Made by a program: the position numbers and the translations under genes. Below are positions 1 through 5,213 of a stretch of 5,831 nt of DNA, piece by piece. The notes under the pieces are model-generated. The model saw only the letters and a program-made list of their open reading frames with translations, did no database searches and had not been told where the DNA came from. Source of the stretch: Planctomycetota bacterium (GTDB lineage: Bacteria; Planctomycetota; UBA1135); contig DNPI01000205.1 of NCBI GenBank assembly GCA_003501525.1, positions 1-5,831 on the forward strand, given 5' to 3'. Position 1 is the stretch's first letter. Every line of letters begins with the position of its first letter.

Positions 1-830
1 CGGGAGGGCAGCTCACAATTACTACTGAAGTGGAAAATTACCCGGGATTCCCTGAAGGTGTTCAAGGGCCTGAGTTAATGGAACTCTTTAAACAGCAGTG
101 TGCTCGGTTCGGAACAAAATTTGTCGAATTTCAGCCTATTGCGACAGTGGATACTTCGTCGCGGCCTTTCACTCTGACTACTACCTCCGGCGATGAATAC
201 CAAGCTCACTCCGTCATTTTGGCTACCGGAGCGCGAGCAAAACTTTTGGGCTTAGAGAAGGAATCTGAATTGATGGGTTACGGGGTATCTGCCTGCGCTA
301 CTTGCGATGGCGCTCTTTTCAAAGACCGTGAGGTCGTTGTAGTTGGTGGGGGTGACACCGCGATGGAGGAGGCTACGTTTTTAACTCGCTTTTGTCCGAA
401 AGTGACCATTGTGCATCGTCGTGATTACTACCGGGCATCATCGATTATGCTTGACCGAGCCCGGGCTAATTCATCCGTTGCTTGGAAAGAATTCCGTTCG
501 GTGGTGGATATTCATCACGATGAGAAGAAGCAAGTTACAGGGGTTGTTTTAGAAGATTCTCGGGACGGCTCACAAGAGGATTACCCTTGCCAAGGTATGT
601 TTGTAGCGATTGGGCACCAGCCTAATACAGAGTTTCTAGGCAAGGAGTTCTTGCGCGACGAGGTCGGTTATTTGCAAATAGAGGATGGGACCCGGACCAG
701 CGTGGAAGGGGTTTTCGCAGCAGGGGACGTACATGACCCTGCCTATCGTCAGGCTGTTACTGCTGCTGGATACGGCTGCGCTGCCGCGCTTGAGTCACAG
801 CGATGGCTAGAGGCCGAAGGATTGGCCTGA
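1..830 (+). CDS. trxB: Thioredoxin reductase (NADPH), 3' part; 5' end lies outside the window
   Basis: This flavoenzyme passes electrons from NADPH through FAD and a cysteine pair to thioredoxin in the cytoplasm. The reading frame is open from base 3, and the residues before the GTG at 30 already match the family (GGQLTITTEVENYPG). That GTG is therefore internal and the gene enters from the left. About 275 residues are visible against roughly 310-320 for the family, so some 40-45 N-terminal residues with the first FAD-binding loop are missing. Visible landmarks are the redox motif ACATCDG (cysteines at 294-296 and 303-305), the NADPH-binding loop GGGDTAMEEA (from 345), the basic HRR that contacts the NADPH phosphate (414-422), and the C-terminal FAD motif FAAGDVHDPAYRQAVTAAG. 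The gene ends at TGA 828-830, three bases from the convergent rho stop. Nothing looks damaged. Family assignment is very secure. Confidence 0.97.
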   Translation, partial: GGQLTITTEVENYPGFPEGVQGPELMELFKQQCARFGTKFVEFQPIATVDTSSRPFTLTTTSGDEYQAHSVILATGARAKLLGLEKESELMGYGVSACATCDGALFKDREVVVVGGGDTAMEEATFLTRFCPKVTIVHRRDYYRASSIMLDRARANSSVAWKEFRSVVDIHHDEKKQVTGVVLEDSRDGSQEDYPCQGMFVAIGHQPNTEFLGKEFLRDEVGYLQIEDGTRTSVEGVFAAGDVHDPAYRQAVTAAGYGCAAALESQRWLEAEGLA

Positions 831-833
831 TTC

Positions 834-2276
834 CTACTTTGAGCTGACGGAGAGGTTGACTAAGAAATCCGTATTGTCTGCGGATTTCCCCATGCGCTCT
901 ACAAGCAGTTCCATGGCTTCGACAGGGTTCATCTCATTTAGCACTTTGCGAAGGAGCCATACTCGCTGAAGCTCTTCTTTTGTGAAGAGTAAATCTTCTT
1001 TTCGGGTACCAGAGCGGTTGATGTCGATGGCTGGCCACACGCGGCGGTCAGCTAATTGGCGATCAAGGACCAATTCCATGTTGCCGGTCCCTTTGAACTC
1101 TTCGAATATGACTTCATCCATCTTCGAATTCGTATCAATGAGCGCGGTTGCCAGAATCGTTAAAGAACCTCCGTTTTCTATATTGCGCGCAGCACCAAAA
1201 AATCGTTTTGGTTTTAGTAGAGCATCCGCGACAAGGCCTCCACTCATAATTTTTGAGTTTGATGGCGCTTCATTGTTGTAGGAGCGCGCTAGCCGAGTGA
1301 TGGAATCAAGCAGAATGACTACATCCTGGCCTTGTTCTGTCATCCGCTTTGCTTTTTCTGTAACCATTTCAGCAACTTTGATATGTCGAGCAGGTGGCTC
1401 GTCAAACGTGCTGGAAACAATTTCACGGTTCTCTCCTACTACTGTCCGCTCGAAGTCCGTTACTTCTTCCGGGCGTTCATCGACGAGGAGAATAATTAGG
1501 TGTATGTCCGGGTGGTTCGCCAATATTGAATTGGCAATCATCTGTAGGAGTACAGTTTTTCCAGTTCTAGGTGGTGCGACAATCAATCCTCGTTGGCCTT
1601 TGCCTATGGGAGATATCAGGTCAACTATTCTGGTTTCGATTTCTCCTCCTTGTCTCTCTAGGCCTAGGCGCGAATCTGGATATAGAGGTACGAGGTCATG
1701 AAAAGGCTCAAGAGCGAATTGCTTATCAGGGTCATCTCCAAAGACATTTAATACTTCGTGCAGAATCAAAATGTCTTCGTCACTTCTAGGGGCAACAAGG
1801 ACGCCGCTCACCTCTTGGCCTGCTTGGAGCGCATGCTTTTGGATTAGTTTTGGATGAAGCAGTGCGTCGGTGTCAAGGTTTGGCGTGTAGTCGCTGCCAT
1901 GATGTCGAAGGAATCCGTGGCCTTCGGGAGCAAGGTCTAAAATTCCTTTTGTGAACAAAACGCCACTCTCTTCCATCTTCTGAGCGATTAATCTACGGAG
2001 AAGGGCTGCGCGTGGTAGACCAAGAGCTTCGTCTATACCGGCTTCTTCTGCTTTGTCTTGTAACTGGGGAAGAGGTAGGGCTAAGAGAGAGGAGAGGTGG
2101 TATTCCTCTTTCTTCCTCTTGGCTGCAAATGATTTGACAGAGCTTTCATCCCAAGCTTCTTCCGGAGCTGGCGGTAGCGCAGAGGGTTTAATTGTCTGCA
2201 GGTAGGAGCTCTTGGGCTGGGTATGTCGACGTGGACGTCTACGTCTGCGTCTGCGTCTGGTAGCGTGCTCGGCCAT
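834..2276 (-). CDS. rho: Transcription termination factor Rho, with an arginine-rich N-terminal extension
   Basis: Rho is a hexameric RNA-dependent ATPase that releases RNA polymerase from transcripts. The 480-residue product is about 60 longer than E. coli Rho (419). The order is an Arg-rich basic tail with eight consecutive Arg (residues 7-14), a linker, an N-terminal helical domain (about 58-105), a cold-shock-type primary RNA-binding domain (about 108-170; RNP1-like GHGFLR at 119-124), then the ATPase core. The core has Walker A APPRTGKT (234-241), DERPEEVTDFER (266-277), Walker B DVVILLD (318-324), Q-loop region SGGLVADAL (345-353) and R-loop SGTRKEDLL (422-430). The start is fixed: an in-frame TAA lies three codons upstream of the ATG and the next in-frame Met is at residue 101. 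No Shine-Dalgarno sequence precedes it, only an A-rich stretch. It follows coaE by 63 bases on the same strand, probably in one operon. Two oddities are a His in RNP1 where E. coli has Phe, and a Val where the Q-loop usually has Asp. Confidence 0.98.
   Translation of the reverse strand: MAEHATRRRRRRRRPRRHTQPKSSYLQTIKPSALPPAPEEAWDESSVKSFAAKRKKEEYHLSSLLALPLPQLQDKAEEAGIDEALGLPRAALLRRLIAQKMEESGVLFTKGILDLAPEGHGFLRHHGSDYTPNLDTDALLHPKLIQKHALQAGQEVSGVLVAPRSDEDILILHEVLNVFGDDPDKQFALEPFHDLVPLYPDSRLGLERQGGEIETRIVDLISPIGKGQRGLIVAPPRTGKTVLLQMIANSILANHPDIHLIILLVDERPEEVTDFERTVVGENREIVSSTFDEPPARHIKVAEMVTEKAKRMTEQGQDVVILLDSITRLARSYNNEAPSNSKIMSGGLVADALLKPKRFFGAARNIENGGSLTILATALIDTNSKMDEVIFEEFKGTGNMELVLDRQLADRRVWPAIDINRSGTRKEDLLFTKEELQRVWLLRKVLNEMNPVEAMELLVERMGKSADNTDFLVNLSVSSK
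864..888. repeat. Perfect 8-bp inverted repeat inside the 3' end of rho
   Basis: GAAATCCG (864-871) and CGGATTTC (881-888) are exact reverse complements separated by 9 bases. They lie in the rho coding sequence, about 28 bases before its stop and about 34 bases past the trxB stop. RNA from either strand could fold here. No T-run follows on either strand, so it is not an intrinsic terminator. A role in stabilising or trimming 3' ends of the convergent transcripts is only an inference, and coding coincidence is possible. Confidence 0.4.
2235..2258 (-). repeat. Four tandem hexamers encoding the Arg8 tract of Rho
   Basis: Read in the rho direction, the codons are AGA CGC AGA CGC AGA CGT AGA CGT: four copies of AGACGY, each coding Arg-Arg. 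A Pro-Arg-Arg follows. Rare-type (AGA) and common-type (CGY) Arg codons alternate strictly, which makes this a real DNA-level tandem repeat and not just a run of Arg. Each unit gained or lost by slippage would add or remove two Arg without breaking the frame. Confidence 0.85.
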
Positions 2277-2339
2277 AGTGATTTATTTTTTTGGGATGTG
2301 AAAAAAGAATTCACATCTTCCGTGTTTGAAACACCCTAC
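2277..2339 (-). promoter_or_regulatory. coaE-rho intergenic region / rho leader with two palindromes and no Shine-Dalgarno
   Basis: This 63-base gap between the coaE stop and the rho ATG holds two palindromes. One is GATGTGAA...TTCACATC (2295-2302 with 2310-2317, 7-base loop). The other is GTGTTT-G-AAACAC on the + strand (2322-2334, 6-base arms around one base). In the rho sense both sit upstream of CCCAAAAAAATAAATCACT and the ATG. There is no recognisable ribosome-binding site. No good sigma-70 promoter is seen either, although an A/T-rich stretch (about 2281-2291) could hold a weak -10. Rho genes are known to be autoregulated in E. coli through their leader; whether these structures serve that here is inference. 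The symmetry could also be a repressor site. Confidence 0.4.
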
Positions 2340-2993
2340 TTACTGGGGCCAGCGGTCCCGCAAAGGGCGGGGAGGCAGCTCGCAGAGTAGAGGCAGTAGG
2401 TCTCCTGTTGCTGACTTTAGGTCTTCAAGGGAGCCTACATTTACCAGGATAGCATCCGCTGCGGTTTGTTTGGTGTCTAAGTCTGCTTGAGCTAACTCAC
2501 GTGCTTTCCATTCCTTTTCGGTCCACCCATGCCTTTCACAGGCTCGTGTGCGTCGGTCAGCTTCTGGGGTGTCGACAAAGACTAAGAAGTCACAGATTGT
2601 GGATAGGCCATTTTCCATCAACAAAGGGATATCTAGTATCGCCCAGTCATTGTGGGATCCCTCAAGCTCGCTGAGCTGTTGGTGGACGGCATCTCGCACT
2701 GCGGGATGGAGAAGATTTTCTAGCTTTTTTCGCATTGCTGGGTTCCCGAACACGGCTTCCCCGAGCTTGGCTCGATTTACCTTATTATTCGGAAGAAGCA
2801 ATCCAGGGCCAAGCAACTGCTCTATTTTTTGGGCAATTTCTAAGTTTTCCAGTAATTGTCCTACTTCAGCATCTGCGTCTATTAGCCTTCCGGACAACAG
2901 ATTTTCCAGGAATCTTGCGGCAGTGCTTTTCCCCGAGCCGACCCCTCCCAAGAGGCCTACGGTGCGAATGCCGCCTTCGGTAGGTTCATTCAT
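2340..2993 (-). CDS. coaE: Dephospho-CoA kinase
   Basis: CoaE phosphorylates the 3'-hydroxyl of the ribose of dephospho-CoA with ATP, the last step of coenzyme A synthesis, in the cytoplasm. The 217 residues fit the family (about 200). Landmarks are the P-loop GGVGSGKST (16-24), the IDAD motif that contacts substrate (38-41), LLHPAVR (94-100), the lid region with basic residues RRTRACERHGW (147-157), and the C-terminal AADAILVNVGSLEDL (178-192), which matches the usual AD-x-V-I-x-N-x-G-S-x-E-x-L. The frame is open upstream to 3114 but has no ATG, GTG or TTG before this ATG, so the start is well supported. A perfect Shine-Dalgarno lies 18 bases upstream, too far to be ideal, and an intervening four-codon ORF ends on the start codon as ATGA. 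The rho gene follows 63 bases downstream. The divergent neighbour is the coiled-coil gene. Confidence 0.95.
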   Translation of the reverse strand: MNEPTEGGIRTVGLLGGVGSGKSTAARFLENLLSGRLIDADAEVGQLLENLEIAQKIEQLLGPGLLLPNNKVNRAKLGEAVFGNPAMRKKLENLLHPAVRDAVHQQLSELEGSHNDWAILDIPLLMENGLSTICDFLVFVDTPEADRRTRACERHGWTEKEWKARELAQADLDTKQTAADAILVNVGSLEDLKSATGDLLPLLCELPPRPLRDRWPQ

Positions 2994-3004
2994 GAGGCCT
3001 TCAT
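2990..3004 (-). CDS. Four-codon leader ORF (M-K-A-S) overlapping the coaE start
   Basis: On the minus strand ATG AAG GCC TCA TGA starts at 3004 and its TGA overlaps the coaE ATG as ATGA. It is preceded at near-ideal spacing (6 bases) by AAGGAGGT, an eight-base match to the 16S anti-Shine-Dalgarno. By position, ribosomes should load here first and then restart on coaE. No function for the tetrapeptide is implied. The alternative is that the Shine-Dalgarno serves coaE directly at long spacing and this ORF is chance. Confidence 0.35.
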   Translation of the reverse strand: MKAS

Positions 3005-3010
3005 CTTCCG

Positions 3011-3018
3011 ACCTCCTT
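3011..3018 (-). promoter_or_regulatory. Perfect Shine-Dalgarno AAGGAGGT upstream of coaE
   Basis: The minus strand reads AAGGAGGT at 3018-3011. There are 6 bases to the out-of-frame ATG at 3004 and 17 to the coaE ATG at 2993. It is the strongest ribosome-binding site in the window, and its spacing favours the short leader ORF over coaE. It overlaps the -35 element of a possible divergent promoter on the other strand. Confidence 0.7.
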
Positions 3019-3045
3019 GACCCGTCGGCAAGCAGGTCGTAAAAA
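3017..3045 (+). promoter_or_regulatory. Candidate sigma-70-type promoter for the coiled-coil gene
   Basis: TTGACC (3017-3022, five of six matches to TTGACA) is followed after 17 bases by TAAAAA (3040-3045, four of six matches to TATAAT). It would start a transcript near 3052 with a leader of about 85 bases before ATG 3138. The remaining intergenic sequence to 3137 includes a possible stem with one bulged base (3085-3091 with 3101-3108) in that leader. No comparably good promoter for coaE is visible on the minus strand. Confidence 0.35.
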
Positions 3046-3137
3046 AGTGCGTTCCCAGAGGCCAGCGAGGCCCTATCCGTTAGCTGAGCCGCGGATTCCT
3101 CGGCCTCATAGCCTCAAACCCCCAATTGGATTCTTCC

Positions 3138-4358
3138 ATGCTTAACCCCCGTCGCGGAGCTGCTCAAGTCAGCCTTATGTGGGTGATTGCCTTGTGCGTC
3201 ATTTCACTTGTCACCGTTTTCTTTGCTTACACGAGTCAGCAGACCTCAGCAGAGCTGCAGGCTTCTTTGGATACAGCGCGGGGGGATCTTGCTCAAGAGC
3301 AGCGCCAGCGTGGTGATGTTAATGAGGAATTTAGGGCTCTGTCGCGCGTGACGGGCTGGGATGCTTCCGGAAATACCGATATTGCTTCTGTGCAGGGTCA
3401 GATTGGAGAGCTTGCTGGAGTATTCCCTTCCGTGGAAGGAGATACGGCGAGTCTCGAGGGGACCATGGCTGGTCTTATTGGCGATTACAACGGCCTTAAG
3501 TCGGCTAACCAAAGTTTAGACCGGGAAGTGGGTCAGTTGCGTCAGGACCTTTCTGCCCGACAAACAGCTTCAACGCAGAGTCTTGGCGAGAAAGATGGCA
3601 CCATCACTCAGCTTCGCCGGGACTTAGAGGACACTCGTAACTCTTTTAATACACAAATTGTCGACCTTGAGAGGCAACGGGACGCCTTACGAGACCAGTA
3701 CCGCGATTTAGATGCTCGCCTTGCTGAGGCTCGCGCCAATGCTGATAGCGAACAGCGTAATTTAGTTGCTGAAGCACACGTCCTAAAACAAAGGAACGAC
3801 ATCCTTTCTGAGAGACTGGATTCGGTGGCTCGTCGGGCTGAACAAGCCGACGGTTCTGTTTTGACTGTCAGCGACCGTCTCGGTAAAGCTTGGATTGATA
3901 AAGGTCGCCTCGACAGAGTGCGTCAGGGCATGCAATTTGAAATTCGTAATGCTTCTACTGGCTCTGTAAAAGGTCGAGCTCAAGTGACTCGCGTAGAGGA
4001 GCATCGCTCGGAAGTGCGGATTCTTAGCGTTAACGATCGCTTTGATCCGATTATTCCTAATGATTTAGTGCTAAATGCAATCTATGACCCCACCAGAGAG
4101 CCTGTCGCGGTTCTCCTGGGCGATGGTTATGGCTCATATAGTGCGGGTGACATGGCATCATTGCTGGGAGAAATTGGTATTCAAGTCCATGCTGAAGTTT
4201 CCAACGAAACGGATTATTTAATTCTTGGGACCCCCTTCTTTGATCCTGATACCGGCGATCTTCTTCCTTGGTCTAGTCAGCCTTCCTATAAGGCTTCGGA
4301 AGCCCTTTCTGTACAGGTGGTGCCTCGGCGTGATTGGATGGCTTGGCTAGGAATCTAA
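3138..4358 (+). CDS. Single-pass membrane protein with coiled coil, beta-rich domain and BRCT-like C-terminus; function unknown
   Basis: I do not recognise a named family. Numbering is from ATG 3138 (406 residues). Residues 1-11 are short and basic (NPRRG). A single hydrophobic helix follows at about 13-31 (LMWVIALCVISLVTVFFAY). Heptad-like, charged, Q/R/E/L-rich sequence at about 36-70 and 125-236 suggests long coiled coils. About 239-315 is a beta-rich stretch (VSDRLGKAWIDKGRLDRVRQG...VKGRAQVTRVEE...DPIIPND). Residues 322-406 look like a BRCT fold: VAVLLG, a helix, LGEIGIQVHAEVSNETDYLILG, then SYKASEALSVQVV and a final WMAWLG. By the positive-inside rule the N-terminus is cytoplasmic and the rest exported. 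TTG 3126 would add four residues; neither start has a Shine-Dalgarno, and an in-frame TAG lies at 3081. I recall proteins of similar layout in planctomycetes. tatC follows 69 bases later with no terminator between. A structural or tethering role is plausible but unproven. Confidence 0.85.
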   Translation: MLNPRRGAAQVSLMWVIALCVISLVTVFFAYTSQQTSAELQASLDTARGDLAQEQRQRGDVNEEFRALSRVTGWDASGNTDIASVQGQIGELAGVFPSVEGDTASLEGTMAGLIGDYNGLKSANQSLDREVGQLRQDLSARQTASTQSLGEKDGTITQLRRDLEDTRNSFNTQIVDLERQRDALRDQYRDLDARLAEARANADSEQRNLVAEAHVLKQRNDILSERLDSVARRAEQADGSVLTVSDRLGKAWIDKGRLDRVRQGMQFEIRNASTGSVKGRAQVTRVEEHRSEVRILSVNDRFDPIIPNDLVLNAIYDPTREPVAVLLGDGYGSYSAGDMASLLGEIGIQVHAEVSNETDYLILGTPFFDPDTGDLLPWSSQPSYKASEALSVQVVPRRDWMAWLGI

Positions 4359-4427
4359 GCCTTAGTTCGAGAGACTTAGTCCCCACCCCCTCCCCGAATT
4401 TAAGGGGGTCGGCGATAATTCGTTGAT
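4359..4427 (+). other. Intergenic gap with C-tracts and a G-tract before tatC
   Basis: The gap holds three C-runs (4381-4384, 4386-4390, 4392-4395), then AATTTAA and GGGGG (4404-4408). The G-run can pair with any of the C-runs, so several competing short stems are possible. No T-run follows, so I do not call a terminator. A GATAAT (4414-4419) resembles a -10 box but lacks a -35 partner. CTTAGT occurs twice (4362-4367, 4375-4380). Confidence 0.4.
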
Positions 4428-5213
4428 ATGGGTGCCTTCCCCAATCATCCCGATGAGGTGCGAATGACTTTTTCTGAGCATCTCGATGAACTCCGGAAGA
4501 GATTCGGATATTCGCTGCTTTTCCTTGGGATTTTATTTTTTGTAGGCTGGACTCTATTTTCTAGCCAGCTGGAGTCCATATTCCTGAGGCCTCATCGTGA
4601 AGCTGTGGCCGCTTTGGCGGCGTCTGATCCTCCGGTTGTCCTTGAATCTCGCTTAGCGGTACTCGCTCCCGTCGAGCACATATTTTTTGATATGAAAATT
4701 GCCTTTTTGGCCGCTCTCGCTTTTGGGCTTCCGGCTTTGTTGTGGCAAATATGGTCTTTTATTGCGACAGGACTTTTTCCCAAAGAGCGAAGGGTTGTTT
4801 TGAGCATTCTTCCTTTTTCCCTTATCTCTGGGGCGGCGGGCATTGGATTTGGATATTTTGTCCTCATTCCGACAGTCCTTCAGTTTTTATATGGCATGGT
4901 GGATACAAACCTGATGGTCCATGCCTATCGATTGGCGGATTATTTTTCGATGTTTTTCCTGTTGACCGTTGCACTGGCGATTATTTTTCAGCTCCCCTTG
5001 TTGATGGTGGGCCTTCATGCAGCAGGATTGGTTCAGCAAAAAATGCTGCGCCATTATCGGCGACACTTCATCCTTGGAGCTTTTGTTTTATCCGCATTGC
5101 TTACACCTCCGGAACCGCTTTCTCAGGTTCTGATGGCCCTTCCGACAGCAATCCTTTATGAGTTAGGCTTGCTGCTTGTGACGCTGCGGGAGAGGCGAGC
5201 TCAGCAAGCATAA
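4428..5213 (+). CDS. tatC: Sec-independent (twin-arginine) protein translocase subunit TatC
   Basis: TatC is the integral membrane subunit that recognises twin-arginine signal peptides and, with TatA/TatB-type proteins, exports folded proteins. The 261 residues fit the family (about 240-260). Six membrane segments are visible (about 27-46, 88-110, 124-150, 172-196, 212-226, 234-252). Signatures are MTFSEHLDELRKR (13-25), PALLWQIWSFIATGLFPKER (102-121, holding Phe111 and Glu120, equivalent to E. coli F94 and E103), FQLP (187-190) and TPPEPLSQ (226-233), where E. coli has TPPDVFSQ. The start is uncertain. ATG 4428 has no Shine-Dalgarno. ATG 4464 (Met13) has GAGG five bases upstream and begins exactly at the conserved cytoplasmic segment. 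I list the longer form. No tatA/tatB gene is in the window. The cinA-type gene overlaps the stop by one base. Confidence 0.97.
   Translation: MGAFPNHPDEVRMTFSEHLDELRKRFGYSLLFLGILFFVGWTLFSSQLESIFLRPHREAVAALAASDPPVVLESRLAVLAPVEHIFFDMKIAFLAALAFGLPALLWQIWSFIATGLFPKERRVVLSILPFSLISGAAGIGFGYFVLIPTVLQFLYGMVDTNLMVHAYRLADYFSMFFLLTVALAIIFQLPLLMVGLHAAGLVQQKMLRHYRRHFILGAFVLSALLTPPEPLSQVLMALPTAILYELGLLLVTLRERRAQQA

Noticed and set aside
30..32. GTG at 30 as the trxB start
   Set aside because: Conserved TrxB residues (GGQLTITTE) continue upstream to the window edge, so this GTG codes an internal Val.
811..828. AGGCC...GGCCT hairpin at the end of trxB as a terminator
   Set aside because: Only 5 bp, the 3' arm runs into the stop codon, and no T-run follows on either strand.
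982..1789. Plus-strand open frames opposite rho
   Set aside because: They are antisense to strongly conserved Rho coding sequence, have low-complexity Ser/Arg-rich translations, and match no family.
2081..2314. Minus-strand frame with Asp-Ala/Asp-Val repeats overlapping the start of rho
   Set aside because: The repeat in its translation is the out-of-frame reading of the AGACGY hexamers in rho.
2295..2317. CRP-like operator (TGTGA ... TCACA) in the rho leader
   Set aside because: The half-sites are separated by 9 bases instead of the 6 required for CRP, so helical phasing is wrong. I keep it only as an unexplained palindrome.
2548..3042. 164-codon plus-strand open frame opposite coaE
   Set aside because: It is a Ser/Arg/Pro-rich shadow frame of coaE; the minus-strand CoaE motifs are unambiguous.
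3005..3113. N-terminal extension of coaE: the frame is open upstream and reads rather protein-like
   Set aside because: It has no ATG, GTG or TTG, and the P-loop is already at the normal distance from Met1.
4386..4408. Intrinsic terminator after the coiled-coil gene
   Set aside because: A C5/G5 stem is possible but the loop is long and no T-run follows (TCGGCGATAATT).
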